From: Bursaphelenchus xylophilus
Lineage: Eukaryota > Nematoda > Chromadorea > Rhabditida > Aphelenchoididae
Reading direction: 5' to 3'
DNA length: 64,000 nucleotides
Assembly (NCBI GenBank): GCA_904066235.2
Contig: CAJFCV020000005.1
Location: 11,465,501-11,529,500 of the forward strand
Shown one piece after another: positions 1 to 9,400 of this stretch (its first letter is position 1; the number at the start of each line of letters is the position of its first letter). The notes under the pieces were generated by a model. It did not search any database and was not told the origin of the DNA. It saw only the letters and a program-made list of their open reading frames with translations. The position numbers and the translations under genes were made by a program.

Positions 1-394
1 AGACAGACCATTTTAGGAAGAAATCCATCTTTCAAACACGGCAGTATACAACAAAAATAATTCCAGGGGTAAAATTATATTATTCATGATGACTTGATGT
101 TATTCTGCAAAACCCGGTGTATGGAGGAGGTGAAACGGCGGGTTTTATAGGTTCTAAGCGAAGCTTGAACCATGACGGACATCAGGAAGCCAAGTTAGTC
201 TTACTGCATGCTCTAGATTTAAAACTAAAAAATTATTTTACATTATTTTAGTGTCAAAAATGTATAAAACATGCCAAACTATGCCGATTTTTATGTTTTA
301 TACATCATTCTGGTTCAGTTTTTCATAAAACCCTCAGGACTGACCGAGAAAAGTCTTTCCTACCACTCCAAAGGAAACAATTCCTGCAAAAACA
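1..394. other. unassigned AT-rich DNA
   Basis: No gene, RNA or repeat could be supported here. The short open frames are not exon-like. Confidence 0.5.
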
Positions 395-690
395 GAATGC
401 CAAAATCAGGCAAATCAGCGAAATACGGTACACGCGAAATGTCCTGTTGATTAAAATTTGTCGGAGACACTTCGCGTGAATTCCAATGAAAATCCAAATC
501 TCACGCGAAGTGGGCACCGAACAAAAAAAAATTACACGCGAAGTGGGTCCCGGCGATTTTTGGAAAGTCACGCGAAGTGGGTATTATGAACCTCGGTGAC
601 TACCCACTTCGCGTGAAACCCATTTAGCGTGCACGCGAAGTGGGATAAGCGTCTCACGCGAAGTGTCCCACACGCGAAGTGGGTAACACT
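395..690. repeat. interspersed CACGCGAAGTGGG motif cluster
   Basis: About nine copies of the 12-13-mer CACGCGAAGTGGG (some with one change) lie within 300 bp in both orientations, for example near 402, 467, 501, 533, 567, 603, 632, 655 and 668. Spacing is irregular, so this is not a simple tandem repeat. Two copies near 655-680 are almost back to back. Function is unknown; it may be the remains of a foldback element. Confidence 0.75.
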
Positions 691-753
691 CGTGCATGTC
701 GCCGATTTCCGTCCGGCGACTTTCCGGAAGGACTAGTACTTTTAGACGGGACA

Positions 754-950
754 TACTAGTCCGTTCGTAAAGTCGCTGGAATGTTTTCGGCGACATGCAC
801 TCCGCGCAACCGAAAGTTCACTTTGCACTGTGCATTTTTTGGCTTTTTGCACAGTGCAATAGGCTTTTTGGGCTGTCGCTCGCACCCTGAGTTTTCCTGC
901 ACAGTGCACGTCGCCGAAATCATTCCAGCGACTTTACGAACGGACTAGTA
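754..950. mobile_element. CCGTTCG inverted-repeat MITE
   Basis: Inverted arms of about 40 bp start TACTAGTCCGTTCG and end in the complement. The interior contains several GCACTGTGC 9-mers. No coding potential. The same ends recur at 19,798, 27,341 and 43,556. A related end with CCTTCCGGAAAGTCG lies just to the left, at about 699-739, in opposite orientation. It directly abuts the truncated left arm of the tRNA-core element. Confidence 0.75.
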
Positions 951-1501
951 TCTCAAAAAATTCGAAAGATTGTGCTGATCCAGGATATGTAAAAATTGGC
1001 AGCCCTTTTTTGGGTTTAAGGGTCGAAAATCCCCCAAAAACTGGCTTAATTTCCCTACAAAAGGCGCAGGCATTCGAAACGATAAAAAGCGCGGTCGGAC
1101 TCTTTTTGCACAAGAGAGCGGTGTGGCAGAGTGGTTAGTGCCGTAGTCTGGGGATCAAGAGGAAGACGCCGCACAGGTTCGATTTCCCCCTTGGGCCGAA
1201 TCAACTTTTTTTTGAAGTTGAAGGTCAGAAAAATAAATTTGCATGCCAAAACTTATTTATTATGTCTTAGCAAGTCTAGAAACATCATTTTAAGCTAAAA
1301 TAAAGTTTGTAAACCTGTGAAAAATTAAGCGAAAAGGGGTTCATATAGGACTTTAAGTCAACCTGCGATTGATTTTTCACCCCTAAAAGCCAAAATTGGG
1401 CAGCTAATTTTTACGTATTCTTAATCAGCACAATTTTTCGGATTTTTTGACATATGTCCCGTAGGAGCCGCCATAAAAGTACATTCCTTGTAAAATGAAA
1501 C
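950..1501. mobile_element. tRNA-core foldback element, copy 1
   Basis: Left and right arms (about 950-1035 and 1375-1501) are inverted copies of each other. The middle is about 340 bp with a tRNA-like Pol III unit. A second, more complete copy is at 12,318-12,912; the two match through both arms and the core. The left arm is cut short at the junction with the CCGTTCG MITE. No transposase is present, so it must be mobilised in trans if it is mobile. Confidence 0.7.
1114..1213 (+). tRNA. degenerate tRNA-Ser/Leu-like Pol III unit
   Basis: A D-arm/A-box-like TGGCAGAGTGGTTAG (1124-1138), a long class II-type variable region and a T-loop/B-box-like GGTTCGATTTCC (about 1177-1188) are followed by a run of eight T (1206-1213) that could terminate Pol III. 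The T-stem and acceptor stem do not pair well, so a working tRNA is unlikely. I read it as a tRNA-derived promoter core. The anticodon cannot be assigned safely. Confidence 0.4.
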
Positions 1502-1624
1502 TGAGCACAAATTTAGTCTGACTTTTTCGAACCTTCAGGAGAAGTACTTTCCTAACAAAAGATGTAACTGCCACGCTCAGATATTCATTTAATTTTGCAC
1601 GTTTCCCGCGTAGGGATCATAAAT

Positions 1625-1912
1625 AAATGCCTGAAAATTTTAGCTCATGCTATGAAGAGGCGGCCGAGATATTCAACGAGCTTTGAGGCCGACAGAGCAT
1701 GCGAAATGTGGAGAGTGGGTGAGAGAAAATACGTTTTGACCATATCTTTGCCAGTTTCGCGCGGAAAAAATTGATTTTTTGTGGAAACATTACTCACTAC
1801 GGTAGAAATAGGTATGAGACTTCTCATGGCCAAATTCGCAAAAAAAATGTCAAATTTGGCCAAGCTTTGACCTAAAAATCCCGGCCCTTTCTGCAAACCG
1901 TAAGCTAGGAGT
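1625..1912. mobile_element. GTCGCACTTGG-family fragment
   Basis: Matches the interior of the family whose full copies lie at 44,590-45,015 and 56,452-56,958: 'AGCTCRYGCTWTGCAG', 'TACGGTAGAAATAGG' and 'GCAAACCGTAAGCTAG'-type blocks occur in the same order. Terminal arms are missing. No coding sequence. Confidence 0.6.
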
Positions 1913-1969
1913 CATACTAGTCGCGCCATAAAGTCTGTAGAATTTTTTTCGATTTTAACAAAAAAAAGA

Positions 1970-2216
1970 AGTAAATAGTCGCGGGCAACCCAAAATTAAG
2001 CAAAAATGTCTCCCGCCCACTTTTGAGTTACGTCCAATGTCGCAACTTACAAAAAAATATAATAAAACATTTCCGAAAAAAACATTTTTCGGTCAGAAAA
2101 GCCGACGAAAGATTCATTTCTGACGTTTTGTTTCAATTCATCCGATACTAGGTGGGCGAAGTGCCAAAAGGAGGCCTGGGTTTCTGGGTTGCCGTGCATG
2201 GTGCGCTTGCAGAAAA
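1970..2216. mobile_element. GGCAACCC inverted-repeat MITE, copy 1
   Basis: The ends read CGGGCAACCC and GGGTTGCCGTG. The interior shares blocks with copies at 51,328 and 58,721 (a motif with GGTGGGCGAAGTGCCAAAA and the GTCTCCCGCC block). About 245 bp, non-coding. Confidence 0.7.
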
Positions 2217-2425
2217 GGGCATGTCGTGAGTGCAAAAACGGCAAGTCGCAAAGCGGGGTGCAAAAAGAGAAGCAAACGCGACTAGTAGCTCTTATCACTA
2301 GAAAGTTTTTTTATAAATTTGCGCCAAGTTTCATGAAAATCTGACCGTCGCAGGTGCTTCCTCTGTAAGAAACATGTACTCAGTCCTTGTTCAAAAAAAT
2401 GAGCCCCATTTTTACTCATTGAAAA

Positions 2426-2707
2426 AAGAGATTGCCGCGGCTCCGGAGCCGGCCGTTGGCTTCGGCTCTGAGCGGCTCCGGCTCCCGAGCCCAAAGTCGG
2501 AGCCGGGCGTCTCAGCGTTCAGAAAAGTAAAAATTTGGTGATCTTGTTAAACGAATCTCTTGAAAAAATAGTGGGAAGGATGTGTTGCGTACTTACGACT
2601 TGGCTGAAAAACGTTGGGTGAGTCATCTCTGGCAATAATAACTTTTAGTTTTGGAAAAATATTTTTTAAAAAAATAGGGGTCGAAATCTTGGCCGTGGCA
2701 ATCTCTG
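2426..2707. mobile_element. hAT-like GC-rich MITE, copy 1
   Basis: Ends are AGAGATTGCC and GGCAATCTCTG, flanked by a perfect 8-bp direct repeat ATTGAAAA (2418-2425 and 2708-2715). An 8-bp target duplication and this end sequence are typical of hAT transposons. The left part is a run of GGCTCCGGAGCC-like palindromic repeats. A sister copy lies at 52,893-53,154. Confidence 0.75.
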
Positions 2708-2715
2708 ATTGAAAA

Positions 2716-3094
2716 TCTATCTTGGGGGGTCTGGAAATAGAAGTCACTACAAAAATTATTGAAGATAAGAACTAGAAGTTTTTAAATTACCGTTAATAAG
2801 ACCTCAAGTTCATCATTTTGACTGTCAAAAATTAATGTTGTTTGATGTCTCTAAGACTCATTGGCCAAAACGAAGTCATGTGGCCCACACACCATGGATG
2901 GTGTGGTGTCAATTGGAATATATAATGCTTCCTCCTCGAAGAAAGTTTTTCCATAAAGCCCGCCGTTTTTTTTACTTTTTTTGATTACAGAAAACAAAGA
3001 TTTTGGGTTCAAAGATTATGATTTTTGATCTTTTTTGAGGCTTTGCTGTTCAAAATTGGCATTCTGTTTCAGGTTTTGAGCACAATAATTATCG
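2716..3094. other. unassigned intergenic DNA
   Basis: No gene or recognised repeat was found. It contains a short inverted repeat around CACACCATGGATGGTGTGG at about 2886. Confidence 0.4.
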
Positions 3095-4086
3095 GTCAGG
3101 GAAAATACAATGTAATGAGCAATCTGCCGCATCGAAAATCGGCGTCGCGACACTTGCGGGCAACCAGTTTGCGGGCAAATTTTTTGCGGGCAACCACTTT
3201 GCGGGCAAAATTTGGGGGGTCACATTTGCGGGCAGCTGAAACATTTGTGGGCAGCTGAGACACTTGCGGGCAGCCTTGGATATTTGCGGGCAACCGACAC
3301 TTGCGGACAGCCGACATTTGCGGGCAACCGGCACCAGAGGGTTACAGGGTGGAGGTGGAAATATTACTGCGATATTTTGGAAATTTGCCGACATTTGCGG
3401 GCAGCCGACACTTGCGGGCAACCGACATTTGCGGGCAACAGGAAAAAACAAGCACGCAGAGTGTATTAGAACTTTTGGAACTGTTGCCCGCAAATGTCGG
3501 CTTCCCGCAAGTATCGGCTGCCCGCAAATGTCGGAAAACTTCCAAAATATCGCCGTAATTTTTCCACCTCCACCTTGCTATCCAAAATTGCCGGTTGCCC
3601 GAAATGTCGGCTGCCCGCAAATGTCGGCAAATTTCCAAAATATCATAGTAATTTTTCCACGTCCACCCTATTACCCTCACAATCAGGTGTCGATTGCCCG
3701 CAAATGTCGGCTGCCCGCAAATGTCGGCAAATTTCCAAAATATCATAGTAATTTTTCCACGTCCACCCTATTACCCTCACAATCAGGTGTCGATTGCCCG
3801 CAAATGTCGGCTGCCCGCAAATGTTCCAGGCTGCCCGCAACTGTCGACCCTGCCCGCAAATGTCCCAGGCTGCCCGCAATGCCGGTGCTGGCCGCAAATG
3901 TCGGCTGCCCGCAAAGTGGCTGCCCGCAAAAAATTTGCCCGCAAACTGGTTGCCCGCAAGTGTGCGCCCGCCCGAAAATCGCATGCAGCCGAGAAAATGA
4001 ATTGTATCGCGACAAAATCAAATTGCTTTCACTTCAGCGACCCGATCGGCGTTGCGACATTGTTCTCATTATTTTCCCGACAGGCT
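3095..4086. repeat. TTGCGGGCA foldback array expanded inside a TGTCGGG MITE
   Basis: The outermost 50-120 bp (3095-3150 and 3965-4086) are the two halves of one TGTCGGG-family MITE. Between them are dozens of copies of TTGCGGGCA, direct on the left (3150-3445) and inverted on the right (3484-3965), with spacers such as 'GCCGACAT' and 'AACCACTT'. The right half also holds a 100-bp direct duplication (about 3625-3725 and 3725-3825). The whole can fold into one long imperfect hairpin. Open frames here come from the repeats. A small extra fragment lies at 4140-4182. Confidence 0.8.
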
Positions 4087-4189
4087 AATACACTCTGTTT
4101 CAAAATGATAGACGCGCCTGTAACATCTGCAACGGCGTCGCGACACTCGCGGGCAACCACTTTTCGGGCAGCCGGCATTTTTTGATTAG

Positions 4190-4640
4190 AATTACAATTT
4201 CCCTCCCGTAATCTATGTAGTACGATACAAATTTTACATTGACAACTCCCTGGTACTGATAAGTACACAGATCTATGAAATTCATCCACTTCTTCCAAAG
4301 TTATGGGAGTTTGTTTTCAAAAAATGTTAAAAAAATGCCTGGATAAGCTTGTGACTACTATTCAAGCCACTTATACACCTGGAAACTTAATCCGTAAACA
4401 TCTAATCGTCGTTTGAATTTCCAGTTTTAAGCAAATTTTGGCTGATTTCAAAAAAGTCTCCGCAGAATCTCCGTGGTCTTTCAAGCTGCAAAGAGGTTGC
4501 CCGCCTCTGCAATTGCGGTGTCGAGGTTCACTTGACGGATAGGGGCTAAGTTAGTACAGCCCCCCAGTCCAGTTTAGCCCCCCATGACCCAGTACAACCC
4601 CCCTCGTCCATTCTCAACCCCAAAATATATTTCGAAGAAT
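4190..4640. other. unassigned intergenic DNA
   Basis: No gene, RNA or known repeat recognised. From 4540 the sequence becomes rich in C-runs ('AGCCCCCC'), leading into the array that follows. Confidence 0.4.
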
Positions 4641-4654
4641 TAATCCATGTTGTG

Positions 4655-4825
4655 TGGTCCAGCACAAGCTCCCTACGTTTTAGATCAAGCTCCATACGTT
4701 TTAGATCAAGCCCCATACGTTTTAGATCAAGCCCCCTACATTTTAGATGAAGCCCCCTCCGTTTTAGATCAAGCCCCCTCCGTTTTAGATCAAACCCCCA
4801 ACGTAGTAGATCAAACCCGTAGATC
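4655..4825 (+). repeat. 21-bp tandem array
   Basis: Eight or so units of a 21-bp repeat built on 'TACGTTTTAGATCAAGCCCC'. On the plus strand it is open and would encode a heptad of the form APYVLDQ. There is no signal peptide, splice context or non-repeat coding sequence, so I treat it as a minisatellite. Confidence 0.8.
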
Positions 4826-4869
4826 AAACCCCCACTTACATTTTTTATATTTATTATTCTAATTTGTTC

Positions 4870-5555
4870 ATTATGTGGGGTGTGAAACGGGCAAAACAGT
4901 GGGGGTTTGAACTACCTTTCGTGGGGGGCTCAACTACCGAAGCCCCGACGGATACGAAATCATCACAGATTTTTAAAAAGCAGGCTTTGAAGCCATGCAC
5001 CATTTTTCTTGGTGCAGACTGAATAACATGACTTTGGGCCGACTGAATAACATGACTTTGATTTCTGGACAACCGAACCTCGCGTAAGTCCAAGTAGCCG
5101 CTACAAATCTTGCAAAACTCCTGTCTACGTGACTCTGTAAAGCCATTTCCTAATGGCTTTACTTGTTTCTTAAAAAACATCTGTTTATAAACCCTCTGTG
5201 CGACCCGAAAATTTGTAACACATAGAACCTAATGTGTAATAAGACTCATTTCCAAAGAACAAAGTCGTGATTACGACGACAATTAAAATCTCGGACCTTT
5301 AATCGACAAAGAGCAGAGAAATTTTACAAAACAGCACGAAACCCGGAGTGGAAAAAACATCACGAAAATCCGAGGCCATGGATGTTCGGGCGAAGAAAGG
5401 AGTTCAACGTCTCGCAATTCCGTTGCGTTGAATCGCGTGTTCAAAGCACTTCATCGACTTTGAACACTTGCGAATTTTTTTTTGAAAACGCAACATTTGA
5501 TTGTAAAAAATAAATCTTTAAAAACATAGTAATTGCTTGTTATGAAACGAAAATT
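4870..5555. other. unassigned intergenic DNA
   Basis: A 108-codon open frame on the minus strand (4854-5180) lacks recognisable domains and contains a short internal duplication ('SHVIQSA' twice). I do not support it as a gene. Confidence 0.4.
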
Positions 5556-5561
5556 AAAGTA

Positions 5562-6134
5562 TTAGGTTGAGTCAAAATTATCCGGCGGTTTTATTGGCGC
5601 ATTTTTTGTAAGTTAAAATTTATGTTTTGTTAATGTTTTTTTTATAAAAATAATCTTCTCTGGTTGGTTAATAAAATGGCAGTCGAAACCCGTACTCATA
5701 TTTGCCACATTATGCTCTACCACTTCGAGAAAAGTTGGAAGTCGGCACAGTCATTTCGCGATCTCAACGAACTTTTCGGCGAAGGAAAAAAATCGGCAGG
5801 TGTTTCGTCCAAAGGAGTACCAAAAGACGTCCACTGTAAGAAGGCTACGTGGTATGTGTGGTGGGACAGAAGTGGAATCATCCACTGGGAAATCGTGTCT
5901 ATTTTTTGTTCCTTCGCCGAAAAGTTCGTTGAGATCGCGGAATGACCGTGCTGACTTCCAACTTTTCTCGAAGTGGTAGAGCATAATGTGGCAAATATGA
6001 GTACGGGTTTCGACTGCCATTTTATTAACCAACCAGAGAAGATTATTTTTATAAAAAAAACATTAACAAAACATAAATTTTAACTTACAAAAAACGCGCC
6101 AATAAAACCGCCGGATAATTTTGACTCAACCTAA
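5562..6134. mobile_element. palindromic mariner-derived element
   Basis: The element is flanked by TA (5560-5561, 6135-6136) and ends TTAGGTTGAGTCAAAATTAT / its complement, as in mariner elements. Arms of about 225 bp are near-perfect inverted copies. Each arm encodes the first ~40 residues of a mariner-like transposase helix-turn-helix region (containing HICHIMLYHFEKSWKSA and LNELFGEG), one on each strand. The centre encodes a short piece resembling the second catalytic-Asp region (YVWWDRSGIIHWEIV at about 5849-5895). It is therefore an internally deleted, self-inverted copy with no complete transposase. Confidence 0.85.
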
Positions 6135-6183
6135 TATGTTGGGTGAGCCTACAAAAAATAGGTTTGCGGAGATTGTATTTTTT

Positions 6184-6210
6184 CAGTCTGTCGGGAAAAT
6201 AATGTGGCTT
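6184..6210 (+). mobile_element. solo left end of a TGTCGGG MITE
   Basis: CAGTCTGTCGGGAAAATAAT occurs here without a matching right end nearby. Confidence 0.6.
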
Positions 6211-6356
6211 TTTCGGGCCCTAAAATCATTGAATTTCTCGGATGCCCCTGCAAATCGCGAGATAACACTTTCAGGAATTGACATGTGGTCTACGTCTGAA
6301 GGCAAAGTTTAAAAAAAAATTGGTGTGTCGCACTTGGAAGTTTTCCTTGGTTTATT

Positions 6357-6510
6357 AGTCTGTCGGGAAAATAACGGCGAATCGTCGCAGCAAAATGTCT
6401 CGCCTCGCCGCTATCGCGCGCCAAATCCCAAGCCGCGGCTTGCAGCCGCAAAGCGATGATGGGCGATGCCGAGGCGCGACGATCCGCCGTTATTTTCCCG
6501 ACAGACTGAT
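6357..6510. mobile_element. TGTCGGG MITE, subfamily b
   Basis: Family definition: ends are TATCAGTCTGTCGGGAAAAT and the complement, usually flanked by TA, with 140-160 bp in total and no coding capacity. Subfamily b has ends extended by 'AACGGCGGATCGTCGC' and the inner block 'AGCCGCGGCTTG'. The two arms pair along most of their length, so a transcript would form a hairpin. Confidence 0.85.
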
Positions 6511-6553
6511 ATTTTCGGTAAAGCTTGATTAAAAAACTCTAAAATTCAATAAT

Positions 6554-6703
6554 AAGTCTGTCGGGAAAATAATGAGCAAAATGTCGCATCCAAAATTGCT
6601 GCCGAGAAAATGAATTGTGTCGCGACAAAATCAAATTGCTTTTCAATTTGGCGACAAGACTTTCGATGCGACATTGTGCTCATTATTTTCCCGACAAACT
6701 GAT
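6554..6703. mobile_element. TGTCGGG MITE, subfamily a
   Basis: Subfamily a has ends extended by 'ATGAGCACTCTGTCGC' and an interior with 'AATTGTGTCGCGACAAAATC' and 'TTGCTTTTCACTTCAGCGAC'. It is an imperfect palindrome. An additional solo right end follows at 6732-6756. Confidence 0.85.
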
Positions 6704-6759
6704 GGCATTTTCATAAAGTGGATGGACAAAAAATGCTCATTATTTTCCCGACAGATCAC

Positions 6760-7300
6760 TACCCAAGCTTGTACAAACACCGAAAAAATAGAATACTAAA
6801 ATAATAAAGCTGTAGAAATTTAACCCTTGAAGCAATATAGCTAACAATGTCAACCCACTTTTGGCAATTACTACAAAGATTTCATTAACTCCGCACTGTG
6901 GTTTTCTGAAAATCAGAAACAACAAAATTAGCGTTAGGCGGCAAGAAGTGTTTTTGTTTTTACAACATGTAACCGAATAATATTTAGATTCAAACGTAAT
7001 GTAATGTAATATATGAATCTTTCGCAAATTAATTTTAGGTTTATTCCGTAGCCTCCAATTGCTTTTAATTACACTTGCCTCGGCTTTATCTTGTGTTTCC
7101 GTGTTGAAAAACATTTCATAAATTGAATGTGGGATGTTACACTTGCCACATGTCCAAGTTTAAGCTACGATTTGAGTGGAAAAAACACTTCCGAGAGTTG
7201 CCAGAAAGCACGCTACAAAATTGGCCGGTTTTGAAAGAGATGTAACAAATGGAACGAAGATTGGTTTTGGTATCCGTCTGTCGGAAAAAACACAGCGAGG
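6760..7300. other. unassigned AT-rich DNA
   Basis: No supported gene or repeat. The minus-strand frame at 6740-7114 has no domain and ends in low-complexity sequence. Confidence 0.4.
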
Positions 7301-7540
7301 GACCCGATCCAGTGGTAAAAAACGTACCATTTTGCATCCGGGAAGCATCAAAAATGTGGCAAAATGCTTCCCTCTCCAGGCAAAAAAACCTCGCTTTGAA
7401 GGGCGCGCCCTTTCCCTCACAAAAAGAGTGGGCGCGCTTTGGAAATCGGAGTTTTTTCACTTGGAGAGGGAAGCATTTTGCCATATTTTTGATGCTTCCC
7501 GGATGCAAAATGGTACGTTTTTTGCCATTGGATCAGGTCC
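7301..7540. mobile_element. GATCCAGTGGC MITE, copy 1
   Basis: A palindromic element of about 240 bp. Arms start GGACCTGATCCAGTGGC (here GACCCGATCC) and carry ACCATTTTGCATCCGGGAAG and GCAAAATGCTTCCCTCTCC. The two arms are joined through a GGGCGCGCCCTTT-type palindrome. Other copies are at 21,888 and 37,797, and a split copy is at 8336-8938. Confidence 0.8.
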
Positions 7541-7564
7541 GCACTGTAATGTGAATTTTTCGCA

Positions 7565-7600
7565 GCAAAATTTATCGCCTTGCAAGGCGATAAATTTTGC
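7565..7600. repeat. perfect 36-bp palindrome
   Basis: The arm GCAAAATTTATCGCC and its exact complement surround TTGCAA, so all 36 bases are palindromic. An extra partial copy of one arm follows (7601-7609). Downstream (7610-7736) is the right half of a subfamily c TGTCGGG MITE. Confidence 0.8.
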
Positions 7601-7793
7601 AAGGCGATAAAAGGCCTTACCTCCTCGCACAACAGATTTACAGCCGCGGCTAGCTGCTGCAAATCTGATGTGCTCAAATCGATGAAGGGTGATTTCGAAG
7701 CGCGACAAATCCACAATATTTTCCCAACAGACTGAAAAAAAACTTTTTTGGCACCAGTGTAATAGTGACCATGTGTTCATACTCATCGTATAT

Positions 7794-7940
7794 CAGTCTG
7801 TCGAGAAAATAATGAGCACTCTGTTGCATCGAAAATCGCATCGCTGAAGTAAAAAACAATTTGACTTTTCGGCGGCACAATTCATTTTCTCGATGCGATT
7901 TTCGATGCGACAGATTGCTCATTATTTTCCCGACAGGCTG
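7794..7940. mobile_element. TGTCGGG MITE, subfamily a
   Basis: Both ends are present (the left has one change, TGTCGAGAAA). The interior carries both CGATGCGATTTTCGATGCGAC-like arms. Confidence 0.85.
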
Positions 7941-8254
7941 GCAGAATAAGCTTTTTGTATCATCAACAACGACACATTTCCTGAGAACGCACCGACTTCA
8001 AAGGCTCGTCATATCTATCTTAAATCGCCCTCCACCCATTTATGTATTTAAAAAAGTGCGAAAACAGATTAAAATCAGCCTTATTTAACAAGCAAAAAAT
8101 GCTTGAAGCGTGACACTATAAGTTTCTTCTACTTTTAGACTGGCGTTTGCATTGTACAGAAAACGTCAGAGTGCCAGCGACAGCCCAAAAAATAGCCCAT
8201 TGGACGGAGCAAGAAGCGATAAATTGCACAGTGAAAAGTAAGCCTTTCCCCTAC

Positions 8255-9015
8255 AGTTACAAGAGTTATGAATTTGGGTCGAAAATTGGCAGAAACTCAA
8301 AGCTTTTTCATAGATTTGTAGTGTTGCTACAGTGACGGACCTGATCCAGTGGCAAAAAATGTACTATTTTGCACCCGGGAAGTATCAAAAAATGTAGCAA
8401 AATGCCTCACTTTCCAAGCAAAAAACTGTGAACCCACGGCCGCAATAACGACATTGAACCCCAACCCGCGCCCTGACACGAAGAGATTGAGAGCCTTGGC
8501 ATTCCGCCACAATGATCGAGAGAGAATAGGAACGATGGAAATGAGAATATTGGTGGAAGAAGCAGCGCTGTGAGCGGTTGGCCACAGTTGCTAGAGGATT
8601 TTATCATATTATATTGATCTTGCGGCCCTTCGTTTGGCCATATTGTGAGGAGAGGTGTTTTACTGAGGATAAACGTATTTGGCGGTTTATTCGGTGATTG
8701 GTTGTATTGGCCTTTGGGAGATTGTCCCTCTGGTATTTGTAAGGGGCAAGTGGTTGAATCGGTTGGAGGAGACCCTTGTTCCCAATAAACTCCGTTTTGA
8801 AGGGACCTTCCCTCAAAAAGAGCCGGCGCCCTTTTGAAATCGGAGTTTTTTCACTTGAAAAGGGAGAATTTTGCTACATTTTTGACACTTCTCGGATGCA
8901 AAATGGTACTGTTTTTGCCACTAGATCAGGCCCGTCACAGTATCGACACTGTAAATCTATAAAAAAGCTTTGAGTTTCTGCCAATTTCCGACCCGAATTC
9001 ATAACTATTATACAA
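8255..9015. mobile_element. foldback with a captured unlike centre
   Basis: Outer arms 8255-8335 and 8936-9015 are inverted copies ('GCAGAAACTCAAAGCTTTTT'). Inside them are the left (8336-8424) and right (8793-8938) halves of a GATCCAGTGGC MITE. The middle, 8425-8790, has no inverted partner and does not match other copies of the family. It ends with AATAAA (8784-8789). I read the middle as foreign or host DNA carried inside the foldback. Confidence 0.65.
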
Positions 9016-9395
9016 GTAAACTTTTGTTTACGGAAACTGTGGGAATCGATTGGCAACTTCTTGTTTTGATCTTCAAAGATGATTTTCTTTTTCCTCCATT
9101 CCCGAAACTTCTCTACATCCCTTTTTTCCTACCTAAACACCCTTTTAACGGTTCTTCGAGACGGACGTAACCCGCGTTGACCTCGTTTTATCCGAAAATC
9201 CAGCGCTTTCGGTTCATTCTGATTGCGGAAGAGGCCGGGGGGTTTCCCGTTTTTACTTTTCAAATCATAACGCCAGCTTTGTCACTTTTAGAAGGTCTCA
9301 TTTACGATGCTCTCGTGAGTGAGATTAGGATTAAAGGTTTTCGTGGTGGGACGCAAATTCGTTAATTTGGGACGTTAATGTTATAACTGTAAATT
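9016..9395. other. unassigned intergenic DNA
   Basis: No recognised gene or repeat. Confidence 0.35.
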
Positions 9396-9400
9396 GTATA

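Noticed and set aside
3089..4088. Several long frames with repeated 'CPQMSA' or 'LRAADICGQ'
   Set aside because: Products of the TTGCGGGCA array on both strands.
5664..6032. Calling the mariner frames genes
   Set aside because: They are truncated N-termini on inverted arms with no full catalytic domain, so they belong to the mobile element.
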